Origin: Cunninghamia lanceolata | Lineage: Eukaryota; Streptophyta; Pinopsida; Cupressales; Cupressaceae | DNA: 64,000 nt | Assembly (NCBI GenBank): GCA_027924645.1 | Contig: BSBN01000140.1 | Location: forward strand, 9,988,501-10,052,500 | Direction of reading: 5' to 3' | Part shown: piece by piece, positions 46,881-58,045 of the stretch | Position numbering within the stretch: position 1 is the first letter of the stretch | Layout: each line of letters opens with the position of its first letter | The notes under the pieces: model-generated | Seen by the model: the letters and a program-made list of their open reading frames with translations, nothing else | The model's database searches: none | What the model was told of the DNA's origin: nothing | Translations under genes and position numbers: made by a program

Positions 46881-49800
46881 TTGTAATGCCCCAAGCTTTT
46901 TCTCAAGACATTAATAGAAAAAATTGACTCAAGAATCCTTTTATGATAGAGAGGTGGTAATAAGAAACCACATAACACACTAACATGCCGAAGGTATCAT
47001 ACTTAACACATGGTGACACTCTTGGCATGCAAGCTAATGCATAAAGTAAAGTCACACAAGTGGGAGAGTTAACCATACCATGGGACAAGACACCATAGTA
47101 GACATTGAAAATGAGACATGGATAAGAGAAAAGATTACCAAAAGCATTGAATCAACTTCATAACACCTATACTAAATGACCCCTTAGATAACATATGGTT
47201 ATGATAGGAAGAAAGGATAAAAATTCCAAAGTTCAAGTTCTATAATGGATTTGTAGGTGGGTTAGACTATAGACCAGGGTTCAAATTGGTGACGCTAGAC
47301 AATAGATTAGGTTTAGGTTTCAATTTGTAGTTGTAATCATCATCCTCATGGACCTTAAGTTCTATCAACATAGTGCAATGTTTAAATGATATGTTGACCT
47401 TGGACTCTAACCTACATACCACTTTGGGCTCTAAAAAATTCTTTAGTTTGCACGATGCACAATGTGTAAATGATCTCTAGTTTCCAAGCTAAGAGGGTAT
47501 TTAGACTTTTGAAATTTCTTGCAATTTGCACATCTACAAAGTGCAATTGAGTTCTAGACTCTAAATTAGCAACACATCAAACTTTGGAGCTCACTAGCAA
47601 TCTACACATCTACAAAGTGCAAATGAACATAAAAATCTAGATGGTATGACTCTTTAGATTTCAAAAGACATCCACTTCATACGCTAAGAAAAGTATAGTC
47701 ACCTTCAAGCTTTGAACCACTTGCTACATCAGACTCCAAAAGTTGGGGGTAAATTACACTAAGTGATGTGCATTGAGTTTCTAAGCTTTGGTCCTACTAC
47801 ATTTCAAGGTTTATGGATTGATTACAATTAGCAACTTAGACTAGAAAATATAATTTTCCTTGCATTTCAGATTATAACTCTATACAAAAAAATGTTAGAA
47901 AAGACTAAGTCAAGGAAAACAATAAGTACATTCTCCCATAGTCTATGAGGCATAAATTTGGACTTATTTTTTCATCTATTTACAAATGGTCTTGTGGGTA
48001 CATTGATAGTGTTGAAGGCTCCAAATTGGCAACACAAAAACCTTCCAAGTACATGATTCACAATAAACTAGGTGGTAAGTGAATTCCACTTTAAACCATG
48101 AGATAGAAAAATAAAAAAATTTAAATGAAATAAGAGAAATACATCAATGCTAAGAAATAACCATGTTATCCAGATGGGAAAGCTCTTGACACACAATCAA
48201 AGTATTTTAGAGACATCTGAAGTACCTAATGCTAGACAATGCCACCCAACCATGTGGTACCCTGAGGCCCATCCCATTGAACTGAGAGACAAATGCAAGG
48301 GTACACATACACTCATGAAAAGAAAGGGAGTATGGCAGCACACAAACTAATCACTCATGCATACAAAACTCATTGAATGAACAATATGACCATAATAAGA
48401 ATGAGAATACTAGGAAATAGACGAGTGTCATGCCACATATCACAATGGCTATAGGGAAATTACAACATTCACCAACTCCTGAATTTGTGACATTCCCTTC
48501 ATGCTATGATTGAATCTCCACAAGCATTCACATCATAGTGAAAACTCTTGATTAATTATTTTATATTAATATTAGATATAAATTAGTGTTATCACTTGCG
48601 AAGAATTCTCCTCCCATTGTTTCATCAATCCCTTTATATCACAAGAAACAAGAGAGAGTGACTCCTTTCCAAGCCTATACCTCCAATATAAAGCTCATCA
48701 TGTCCAAATGTGGTTATCATGATACCATGGATAGCTCGTATCATGTTTTAGTGTAATTTTTGGTAGTGATATAGATTCATCACTTGGTGATGGATGATCT
48801 TCGACAGTGGATGTTGGTGTCATGGAGATCTTGGATTATGTTTCTTATGCAGTGAGAGTTATTTGACATCTTGAGTTCTATTGATAAGGGATGGTTATCT
48901 TCATGTGATTGGAGATGTTTATCTTTGGTTTAGAGGTGTTAGTATTGTGGCTTGGTTTACTCTAGATACTAGTTTAAGTGTTGGTATGATACATATTCTC
49001 TTGAGACTAGGATGTGTTCATTGGTGCATGTGATGTCTTGGGAGGAGATGTTAGATTATGATTTCATGGTGTGTTCCTATTTTATGTAGATGTGTAGTGG
49101 GAGTATTGATAATGATCTTGTTGGTTCTCTTGGTATTGAGTATATTGGTCATGTGCTTGGGAGCTTCATGATAGTGCAGTGTTACATTTTGAGCTTAGCC
49201 TAGTTTGATTGGTTCTAGGTGTTCATGTATACTTGGAGACTTGGGTGAGGCTAGAGTTCTCTTAGGATTAGAGACATTTGTTGAGATGGTTATTCATTTG
49301 AGGTTTCAGTAGAATGGTCAAGTAGCCTACACTTTGATATATACGTGAGTTCATGGACCTATAAGAGATTATTCTTGGAGAAAGTGTTTGTGACTTGGTG
49401 TATAATGTAGGATCATTTTCATTCCCTAGTCTTGGTCTACTTAGTGGGTTATCATCTATGAGGTATTGTGCATCCTTTTAGATGCATTTTAACTTATGCT
49501 TTATCTACTCTTGGATATGGATCATGAGCTTTGGTTATTAGTTCTAGAGGATTCATTTGAGAGATGTTAGCATGTTTATCTACTCATGCATATTATTTAT
49601 GCTTTATCCTCTTATGCTTATGGATCTTTAGTTATGCTTATTGGTTTTGGAGGTTTCATTTGAGGGATATTGGCATGCTTATCTCCTTGTGCATTTGATT
49701 TTTGGGTTATGGTATTATATATGAGGATTTTAGGATATGTTAATTGGGCTTATTCTTAGTTTAGGGGAATGAACATTTGATTTTGATATTCCTTGATTAG

Positions 49801-50525
49801 AGAGGCTTACATCCATGTTGGTTACATGATACATATGTTTATTTGATCTATTAGAGTGAATGCTTGGGTGTTGTTAAGGATTTTCATTTGGGATTGTAAA
49901 GGAGATCATACTTGACATAGCCTAGCACTTTGAGTTGTTGTTAAAAGGACATGTTATGATATGATTTACAAGTTTTCTCTCTTTGTCTTATGGCAACTTC
50001 TTTGAGGTTTATGTTGATATGGTTGGACTTGGGAGATTTATGGTGACATGTTGTGAGGGAATATGCAGCATTTTATGTTTCATGTGTGAATCATTGTGAT
50101 TGCTCTTGATACTGCATTGGTTTGATGATTAACCATGCCTTGGTTTGATTTTTGATTGGTAGACTTGGTATGCCTTGGATCTATTTTTAGATTTGACATT
50201 ACCCATGCAGTGGGAGATCCTAGATGTATGTGTTCTTCATTGAAATGTTTTATATATGGAGCTTGTGATTGCACTATATGGGTTGGATATGTTGTTGGTA
50301 TGAGTTTACTAATGTTGTTGATACCTTTGAGGTATGGATGGTTGGATCTATTCGCATATGATGTAAATGCTATTTTTGATCATGTGGACTTTTACCTTTG
50401 ACAATAACTTAAAGCCTTTGTTATCACTTGGATTTGATGCTTGTATTCTTTGGATTGGTACATCTTCATCTTGGCTTGTTCCTTTTCTTCCATAGGTGGC
50501 ATGTTGGAGGATGAGAGGAATTGTT
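46881..50525. other. Spacer, no supported gene
   Basis: No recognisable coding domain on either strand. From about 48750 to 50500 the plus strand is G/T-rich with many TTGGTT, TTGAG and ATGTTTAT words, perhaps the decayed interior of an LTR element whose 3' LTR begins at 50772. Confidence 0.35.
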
Positions 50526-50733
50526 GCTTGAGATGGTGGTTACCTTGGTTTTATTTCAAGTATCTTGACAGAGCACAAAAGCATGCTGGAGATTCATGTG
50601 GTTTCATGTATGGCTATGATGATGTATTTGCTTGAGATGGTGGTTACCTTGGTTTTATTTCAAGTATCTTAACAGAGCACAAGAGCATGCTAGAGATTCA
50701 TGTGGTTTCATGTATGGCTATGATGATGTATTT
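50526..50733 (+). repeat. 104-bp tandem direct duplication
   Basis: Units 50526-50629 and 50630-50733 begin GCTTGAGATGG and differ at about three positions (GACAG/AACAG, AAAAGC/AAGAGC, CTGGAG/CTAGAG). Two copies only. Near-identity shows the duplication is recent relative to its surroundings. Confidence 0.9.
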
Positions 50734-50759
50734 CATTGATTTACCCTTATGCAATGTAT

Positions 50760-51560
50760 ACAAGTGAGAGAATGTTAGGAAAAGGTATGTTGTACAACTT
50801 GCATAATATTGATATGTTTTATTTATATAAAATAAATATTTATTTGTGGTGAATCTTAATTGATGTGTTTAGCCACATTAGATATTCATTTGGTGTCACT
50901 TGTAAGAGTTGTATGTAACATTGGGTTAGTTATTTTATGTGTGTGGGACACATAGAATAATTAATTATTTATTTGAGAAATTATTTAATATTGCGCATAA
51001 TTGAAAACATAGTTGCAAATATTAAATGAGGCATAAAGTGAAAACTTAGTTTGAAATATTGAATGAGAGGTCAGTGGTTTTTTGTATCCATGATTTTTGG
51101 AACACATGATTTTCCCTATACTACATCTTGTATTTGTGTGAGCTTGAATCTATAAAAACATGCACATGGTTAGTAGTTGGGGTTGGCTAGTTGGTTGTTT
51201 GGCTTTAGACTATCATCATATTGGGTTTCTCTTGTAAGTGCATATGTGAAACATGACATGGGATGTGTGTTTACATACTTGGACACATGGAGGATGCATT
51301 GGAGGAGCTTGAATAATACATTGAATGTGGATTTTCTTGGAGGTTGGGTTTTTCTCCTCTTAAGGTTTTTCCCAAGATATATCTTATGTCACCTTGTGAT
51401 ATGTTTTACCTATTCTTTTTCATGGTGGATTCTAGTTTATCATGGCTATTATTTGTTGGATTTTTATCTCTCATGGAGCTATGTGGAAATGTTCTATATT
51501 GCTCCATTTTTCCTTTCAATTTTAAGTTTCATCTTCTTAAAATCCTAATTTTATAATTCA
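50760..51560 (+). repeat. Possible unpaired LTR
   Basis: CAAGTGAGAGAA (50760-50771) followed by TGTTAGG has the form of a polypurine tract and LTR start. A TATA-like TCTATAAAAAC lies near 51150. No partner copy is in the window and the right end is a guess. Confidence 0.35.
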
Positions 51561-51988
51561 ATATGTAATTTGTTTCTAAAACTTATTTTTAATATTTTTA
51601 ATTCTTTTTAATTCATATTAAAAATACAATTTAAATTTATTTTAATTTTATAAAAATATTTCTAAGGATTATGTTGTTTAATTATTTGTATTTAATATAC
51701 TAAAATTAGTATTACACAATATACTATATTATTATATTTAATTTTAATATTATAACTTTATTATAAGATGGAACTCATAAATCAGTACAAGATCTATTAT
51801 ATCATAGAAATTCATATTTTAAAACATCAATTTTTTTCATTTCACAATATAGAATTTTAAAGATATAAAAATTTAGTTCAATTATATAATTCAAAATAAA
51901 AGGCCCATAGTAGACCTTAATAAAATCTAAAGATTTCTTCAATTTAACATATAATCTAAGAGAATATGCTTATTAATAACACCTTCAA
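51561..51988. other. AT-rich spacer
   Basis: Extremely AT-rich with no coding signal. A stretch near 51930 (TTCTTCAATTTAACATATAA) reappears in similar form near 53615 on the other side of the LINE derivative. Confidence 0.5.
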
Positions 51989-53560
51989 AGTTTTAAGTAT
52001 TTCCATGTGGTTTTAAAAAAAAGGAGTAGGTGTTGTCAGCTGGTGGATGGTTTCCATTTGCAGGTGAGACCAATGATTGAGGGGATGAACATGAAGAAGA
52101 TGATGAGGATGAGGAGGGTTTGGATGTATGGGCGACATCTTTGGAGGAAGAAGAAGAAGAAGAGGATGAGAGCATCTTAGACATGTGGTTGGAGGCTCAG
52201 AGATCCCTTTTGTAGTCACAGAAGCCTTCTAAAGAGGGTGACCTTGGTTGTGTTCTCTCGAGGGGTTTTCTACTTGAGTCAAAGTTTGGAGTGGTCGACC
52301 CCTCAAAAATTATTGCCTCCTCTATGTCTACCAAGCCCATTTTGGGTAATGTGGTAGAAGGGTTTTCTAGGGGATGTGTAGGGTGACTTCTTGCATGGGA
52401 GCCAATGATGATTTCACAGGTTTTGTTATTAGGGTTGCCACTATGGAAGATGGGTTAGTTGGGTGTTTGTAGGGCATGACTTACTTGGGCACTAACCTAG
52501 TTGAAGGAACTGCTACTATGGTTGATGTGGTGAATGCATGTTTGCAAGGTGTGGCTACTTGTGTTGGTTCTAACCTACTTGAAGGTGTTGCAGGAGATGC
52601 AACTAGGAAGGTGTTGGAAGCTACTTTGGAGGCCAACACCCATGCTAAGTAGATTGTTGATTCTTCTTAGATGCTTGGTGTTGTTATTGCTTCTAACCAA
52701 GCTTTATAGGATGGACAAAACCATAGAATATTCATCCTTGACTCTCTCATGGAAAGGTCTATCAAGTAGTTCCACAACTTGTTTGTTAGGAAATTTTGTA
52801 GAAATCATCCCAATATTAATGTTGTTAGAAGTTGGGTGCTTTGTAAATGAAAGATAAGGGGGTAGGTTGAGGTGGTTTCTTTATTGAACTAATTCTTGTT
52901 CTCCTTTTCAAACTTAGAAGATTGCCCAAGGATCCTTTCTAGGCCTTTGTTTCTTGGGCAAAATGGTCTATGCCTTCAAAATTGGTGACTGAGCTTCAAT
53001 CCTTTTAAGGCATGTAGTAAAATGTTTCCACTTTGGGTTAGGTTGCCTGGTCTTCAACTAGAGTAATGGTATGAGGAGATATTTATGGGAATTACCAAGT
53101 CTTTTGGGCAATTTTCTCGAGCTGACATGGTCACAAAATTCAAAACACACCTTCTCTTCGCTAGATTTTGTGTGTTTGTGGAAGCTGATAGGGTACTCCC
53201 TTCTAGGATTACTTTTCTATCCAAGTTTGGAAGTTGGGTTTAGCAGATTGAATTTAAACACTTTTCTTTTGTTTGCCTTTGCTGTAATAAAGTTGGTCAC
53301 TTTGATGTTTCTTGTCCAAGTAGTAAGAGACATCATTCAATATGGAAGAGAAAGGAGTTCACAACCTCCTTAGAGGATGCATCTATGAAGACCTTGATTT
53401 TTAGTTGGTTGCTTTCTTGGGGTTCTTGACCCTTCATCTATGTTCTTTTTAGTTTTGTTGGGCTTCATTGCTATATCTATTCTCATGTACAAGGGTTTGG
53501 GCTCTTTCAAATTCCATGCTTACCTTAATAAAGAACATGTAATCCAAGAATTCAAAGATA
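51989..53560 (+). mobile_element. LINE derivative with ORF1 and 3' end but no ORF2
   Basis: The plus strand carries an ORF1 remnant followed by a T-rich, LINE-like 3' UTR (TTTTGTTGGGCTTCATTG, CAAGGGTTTGGGCTC, CTTAATAAAGAA). The whole of ORF2 is missing between them. This is not ordinary 5' truncation, which would keep the 3' end of ORF2. It resembles an internally deleted, non-autonomous LINE. Exact ends and target duplications are unclear. Confidence 0.55.
52020..53375 (+). pseudogene. LINE ORF1 remnant (DUF4283 plus CCHC knuckle)
   Basis: An acidic N-terminal part (runs of E and D at 52080-52180) leads to a broken DUF4283 region (FVRKFCRNHPNINVVRSWV near 52780, then VEVVSLLN and FFLFSFSNLEDC). 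After it comes FPLWVRLPGLQLEYWYEE near 53030, the LP.L..EYW motif, then FGQFSRADMVTK and FARFCVFVEADRVLPSRI. The intact zinc knuckle C-LC-C-NKVG-H-FDVS-C is at about 53270-53315. Stops and shifts are scattered. Compared with the ORF1 at 13380-17266 it is a different subfamily, but the domain order is the same. Confidence 0.7.
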
Positions 53561-54394
53561 CAGTCTAATTTAAAGTACAAAATTTCACCACCATGACATT
53601 AAAGGAAATGCAATTTTTTCTTCAATTTAATATAAAATCTAAGAGTTCAAATTTTATAATACAATTTAAACTAAAAATACTGTCATGATTCTCAAACATT
53701 AAGGCAAACACATTCAAGTTTTCAAGATAAATATATTGTTAAATTAAATGATCCAATACATTCTGACATTTTACATAGTAGAGCCATTCATCATAATATT
53801 CAAGGATTATAATTGAGTTTTAACATGTGGAATAAGAAAATAAAATGTTTAAGAAATAATTTTTACTAAAAAGAAAAGCAATTCAAAAAGTAAATAATTT
53901 TCTATAATAGTATTAGTCCATAAATGCATTTAAATAACAAAAGATGTATATAAATTAATCAATCAAGAAAGCTCATTATTGTAAAAGAAGATCTTAATAG
54001 TATACATATATTTTGTTTAAAATCTATATGTTTTTCAATATTTCATATAATGCATACAAATTGAATTATTTATTCTATAAATTTTGAAATTAATTTTTCT
54101 ATGGAACAATTTGATAGAAAAATGGCATGTCAATTCAAATTATATTAGCAACAAAATAAGGCAGTGACTTTCCTTGTAGGAAGTAGTATTTACAAAAAGG
54201 TGGATATCATCAAAACATCATATTGTTGTTCTGAACAAGATAATATATTTACATCACCTAATCCCTAAAATATTCTGAAGATAACGTCTCATCAAATCCA
54301 AAACTAGGGATGGATTCCAATTGAGAGTACTCTACAACATCAGTTGTAAAGTAAAAATTCAACTCCTTTGAAAATATATCATCTATATTTTCAG
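53561..54394. other. AT-rich sequence downstream of the B3 gene
   Basis: Low-complexity AT-rich sequence. The last 140 bp (54258-54394) are open on the minus strand in a frame different from the final B3-gene exon and encode an acidic, phenylalanine-rich 47-residue stretch that could belong to that gene if an additional splice occurs. Confidence 0.4.
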
Positions 54395-54541
54395 CTATTG
54401 ATAAAGCCTTACCTCGTTATCTTTTTCACTCCCTGATTGAAGAATGCTCCCATCATCCAACAATGTAGAAGATCCATAAACACCACTCTTTTCAATTGAG
54501 TTTCCAGGTGTCAATTGACTTGATTTCCTGGCTCTAATTAT
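54395..54541 (-). CDS. B3 gene, last exon (model A)
   Basis: The acceptor TATATGTAG at 54542-54550 is followed by ATAATTAGAGCC, continuing the B3 domain end (IIRARKSSQ) in phase 0. The frame stops at 54395. An internal GAG|GTAAGG could act as a donor: splicing to TTGTAG|AG 81 nt later stays in frame and ends with a different tail. A third choice would enter the acidic frame ending at 54258. Sequence alone does not decide. Confidence 0.6.
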   Translation of the reverse strand: MIRARKSSQLTPGNSIEKSGVYGSSTLLDDGSILQSGSEKDNEVRLYQ

Positions 54542-54671
54542 CTACATATAAAAATGCAATACACACAAATTAATATTTAATAGCAAAACCATTGTTGAAT
54601 ACTTTTTTAATCATAAATTATAACAAAAGCAAAACTTTACAATACATGATTAAAACTATAATTGAATTTAC

Positions 54672-54702
<31 letters not shown>

Positions 54703-57700
54703 AAATTATATATTATATATTTACTTACATATTTGTCATTAATCTCATCTTTGTAGAGCATGACAAAATCTCCAAGTCGAAGGCAATGTGCTTTCACAAA
54801 CTCTCCTATAAATACAAGATTATTGTATTCCAACATATGAAAAGGCTTATAAACCCTAATATAAATATACAAAAATTTAAATATATAAGAAAAAACTTCT
54901 AATTCTTATAATAAGAAGTTAGAAGGAACATTAACCTGTATTTTCCATGACATACATCCGACTCTTGTTGTTTGGCCAATACCTACAAGTCAAATAAGTA
55001 CATAAATTGTATAGTCTAAAAATTTAATGAGAAAAAGCTACAATTTTGTTTAAATATGTTCGAAGATAAATCAACTCAAAGTAAATGATGAGTAGCTCAC
55101 CTGTACTTGAAGTTCCATTTTTTACATAGATGCATATCCTCCATACATATTTGGATTCCCTCTCTGGCAATTAAAGTTGGTAGATTTGCCTCTGCTTCTT
55201 TCTATAAACAATATATAGTTTAATAAAATATCCAAAATCTTTTCTTAACAAATTATTTTTTTTTAAAGATTACATAGCACCATTTTTTTTTACAATGAAA
55301 AATATAGATATTTTTCATATTATAATTATAATATTTTCTTCTACTATATCAAAATTTATTTTATTAATTATATATATAACTTTTTTCTGATATATAAAAA
55401 TTAAAATATTCATATATACACTAATTATAAGAGTTGACACTTGATACTAACCTTTGGAAGTACCATTCGTCCCAGAGATCCTACATCACTATTTCGTAAC
55501 TCCTTCTGTAATAGAAACTTCAAATTCTTGTGCTCATGCTCCTGAAAAAAATTAAAATAGTAACTTAAAATGGAAATGGAAATAGATCCTTTTATAGTCT
55601 ACGATGTCTGGGGGCTTTTTTTTTGGTCTATAGGTGGCTTATAACATATGAGACTACCTCATACTCCCAGTATGTAGGAGGCACCTAACTGTGCTTCATA
55701 TATAAAAATTAAAACATTCATATATACACTAATTATAAAAGTTGATACTTGATACTAACCTTAGGAAGTACCATTCGTCCCAAAGATCCTACATCACTAT
55801 TTCGTAACTCCTTATGTAACAGAAGCTTCAAATTCTTGTGCTCATGCCCCTGAAAAAAAATTAAAACAATAACTTGAAATGGAAATGGATCCTTTTATAG
55901 TCTATGATGTCCGACAGCCCGTTTTTGGGTCTACATGTGGCTTATAACATATGAGACTACCTCATACTCCCAGTAGGTTGCTTATAACATATGAGACTAC
56001 CTCATACTCCCAGTATGAAGGAGGCACCTAACTGTGCTTCAAATATGAGGCATACATACCCTACCCCCTGTAGGATTTGACCTCTCTTTCGAAAGGGCAA
56101 GTTTTCACCAACAAGATTTGAACTTGTAACCTCTCTTTGAAGAAATTAATTAAACAAAATGTGAAATATGCAAGGAAATTTAATCTTGATACTTGCTTAC
56201 TAATGAACATAAACACCTCTAATTATGATTAGTGGTAGAGAAAAGAACTGAATATCTACCTTAAACATTATTAACATTTTTCCTATATGTCTAAAATCAA
56301 AGAAATAAACCTAATTGCAAAGCCTTAAGGGTGCTACCCTTGCTTAACATTTTTTAATAAAAAAATAAAAAATAAATATATAAAATAAAAAAAAATAATA
56401 ATAAATAAATAAATATGTCAAAGAAATAAACAAACAATTACCAACCTTGTCCTTGTGATCTGGGTCATTAATTGCAGAACAATCAAGACCTCTTTTCTTC
56501 TTGAAAGATTTGGGTGAACGAGATCCGTTAGCGACAGAGCTATTCTTGGGAATATTAATGTCCATGGGATTTTGTGCCATTAAAAGTGAAGTAGGAGTCT
56601 CAGCAGTTTCAAGGCCATAATTTACACTTTTAAATAAACATTGGCTTGAGCTGGAACTGCTAAATTTCCGAGGCTTTGACACATTTCTTCTCTTTCTAAC
56701 CTTTCTGACCTTTCTGACGGTCTTAGAATTTCCAGGAAAGTGGTCAAACCTTACAAATCTCAAAGATTTTTCATTGGATTTCACATCTGCAGCAATATTC
56801 AGATCTTCCTCGGCCTTGACCTGAATACAAGGAGCATTATCTTTAACAGGAGACAAATGGGTATTAAAGACATTAGGGTTGAAGGTGTCCCTGCAATCCC
56901 AATTGAAGTTGTAGAGATTTTTTTCCATACTAACACTGTTATCAATGCTCGGCTTGCAATCGAATGGCAACTGGTATATTGACTGTTCGGTCTGTGTTTT
57001 CATGATTGTATTGCTTGATATGCCGGATTCAATACAAGAATCACCCGCATTGTTTGGATATATGCTTCTCTCCATTTCTGAAGCTCTACCCAACAAACAG
57101 TCCATATTCATGATGTTGCTGATCTTATTATTAATGTCCATAGTGGTGGTGTGTTGGCCCGTAATCGTCAGCGTATTCATCTGGCTTGCTAAACCACAAC
57201 CTGCAATAAGCATTCAAAGTCTTATTACTTATTGAAAACTTCAACTGGCATTTCCTTGAAACCCTAAATTGCTAGGTTATTAAGTCTATCCAAACAAATG
57301 GGCATTTTGTGAACAGTAAGATGAAGAAGCTATCGTCGTTTTTAACTATTGTTTCGAGGTCTCACTAAACTAATCCTAGTTTTCTTTGATTAACCCACAG
57401 AAAATAAATAAAAAGAAACCCCTAATCTTACCCTAATATTATCTACCAACCTACCTAAGTTGTCTGATTAAGACGGGAAAATCTAAGCTAATAAAATCGG
57501 CTTACCTGAATTTGAATCTGGAGATCCCAAATGCCTTTTTCTCTTGCCAATACAAGCTCCAACCTGATGGCCATCACTGTTAAAAACAGCACCTGGATCA
57601 TAACTCATGTTACTAAGTTCCATATGGCTAAGATCAATAATGGGCTGGTCTTTCAACCACCCAAAAATCTCTGTAAGAGGGTCTGCGTCCTTTTCTTCGT

Positions 57701-57740
57701 TATTCTTATTTTCTTCCTTTGGCTTAAACATCTCACACAT
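54395..57740 (-). CDS. B3-domain transcription factor, FUS3/LEC2-like (AFL family)
   Basis: Model, minus strand: 57740-57506, 57200-56446, one of 55849-55760 or 55541-55452, 55201-55101, 54982-54936, 54805-54729, 54541-54395. All junctions are GT-AG and phases agree; the product is 483 residues with one copy of the duplicated exon. Residues 1-330 are polar and acidic. A basic cluster at about 238-258 ([16 protein letters not shown], then serines) resembles the B2/nuclear-localisation region of AFL proteins. Residues about 336-440 form the B3 domain: [77 protein letters not shown]. The YRYWPNN and ENTGEFV blocks are diagnostic of ABI3/FUS3/LEC2, and the ARKS ending is closest to FUS3. These proteins bind RY motifs (CATGCA) and drive seed maturation. 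[12 protein letters not shown] stretch in exon 1 recalls the ABI3 B1 domain only weakly. The gene is intact by eye; the C-terminus is uncertain. Confidence 0.85.
54669..54702. repeat. (TAAA)n microsatellite in an intron of the B3 gene
   Basis: About eight AAAT/TAAA repeats lie in the last intron, followed by more AT-rich sequence. Confidence 0.9.
54729..54805 (-). CDS. B3 gene exon: GEFV...KDEINDKY
   Basis: 77 nt, entering in phase 1 and leaving in phase 0. Acceptor TTTATAG, donor GTAAGTAA. Encodes [20 protein letters not shown], a conserved late part of the B3 domain. Confidence 0.88.
54936..54982 (-). CDS. B3 gene exon: [16 protein letters not shown]
   Basis: 47 nt with acceptor TTGTAG and donor GTTAATG. 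Encodes the most conserved AFL B3 core, which supplies DNA-contact residues around WPNNKSR. A micro-exon of this kind is typical of AFL genes. Confidence 0.88.
55101..55201 (-). CDS. B3 gene exon: KEAEANLP...WNFKYR
   Basis: 101 nt. Acceptor TTTATAG, donor GTGAGC. Encodes the helix after the first strands and the WNFKY strand. Phase 0 in, phase 2 out, matching both copies of the duplicated exon upstream. Confidence 0.88.
55452..55541 (-). CDS. B3 gene, duplicated exon copy A (family-like)
   Basis: 90 nt, phase 0 at both ends. Acceptor TTTTTTCAG, donor GTTAGTATC. Encodes [20 protein letters not shown] and then [10 protein letters not shown]. The LKFLLQKEL segment keeps the phenylalanine and glutamine usual in AFL B3 domains, so I take this copy as the ancestral-type exon. 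Confidence 0.85.
55760..55849 (-). CDS. B3 gene, duplicated exon copy B (variant)
   Basis: 90 nt, phase 0 at both ends, with the same acceptor and donor as copy A. It differs at four residues: GHEH for EHEH at the start, and LKLLLH in place of LKFLLQ (F to L, Q to H). The rest, including [14 protein letters not shown], is identical. Either copy can be spliced alone, or both together, without breaking frame. The changes fall in the first strand of the B3 fold and may alter stability or DNA binding. Confidence 0.8.
56446..57200 (-). CDS. B3 gene, large second exon
   Basis: 755 nt with acceptor ATTGCAG and donor GTTGGTAATT, entering in phase 1 and leaving in phase 0. Encodes residues 79-330: polar, asparagine- and serine-rich with acidic patches ([13 protein letters not shown]), the basic cluster and a six-serine run, and a second basic patch ([10 protein letters not shown]). 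Upstream sequence within the apparent 57213 start is intron, so the start of that longer open frame is not real. Confidence 0.85.
57506..57740 (-). CDS. B3 gene, first coding exon
   Basis: ATG at 57740 follows directly after an acceptor-like TTTTTTTTCATGGCAG, so a non-coding exon is probably spliced onto it. 235 nt, donor GTAAGCC, leaving in phase 1; the G joins GT of exon 2 to give glycine. Encodes a charged start ([17 protein letters not shown]) and then [20 protein letters not shown]. Confidence 0.75.
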
Positions 57741-58045
57741 CTGCCATGAAAAAAAATATAACTGTAAGAAAGATTATAGTGGAATCCTGCTTGTCCCTTA
57801 GGACCCCAAAAAAAACAAAAACTAAAACGGCCCACTTGTACCTCAAACAGATCTATTTCCTATGGTAAACTCCAAAAGCGGCTCTTACATCTTTCAAAAC
57901 AAAAGAGGAAACAACAGAATGAAAAGGATATTCGAGGAAAACTGTTCAGGGTTGGTGAGATATGGGAGGGAAAGAAATTTAGCCTTCTTTCTTTCTTTCT
58001 TTTTTTTTTTTTTGAGAAAAAGCAGATCCTAAAATCTGAGGTTAC

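Larger units (their letters stand above)
55390..56045 (-). repeat. Tandem duplication of about 308 bp spanning a B3 exon
   Basis: Units 55390-55697 and 55698 to about 56045 share the exon, both splice sites and the intron on each side. The second unit also has an internal duplication of about 53 bp (two copies of a GCTTATAACATATGAGACTA-type segment at 55930-56015), which makes it longer. The two units differ at scattered intronic positions, so the duplication is not brand new. Confidence 0.9.

Noticed and set aside
51993..52219. Serine-run minus-strand frames
   Set aside because: They are the complement of the GAA/GAG/GAT-rich acidic stretch of the LINE ORF1 remnant on the plus strand.
54618..54872. 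84-codon minus frame containing the GEFVKAH segment
   Set aside because: Only 54729-54805 is exon. The flanking residues are intron read-through past clear splice sites.
56740..57235. Two plus-strand open frames of 80 and 96 codons
   Set aside because: They lie antisense to the large second exon of the B3 gene, which has splice-phase and family support on the minus strand.
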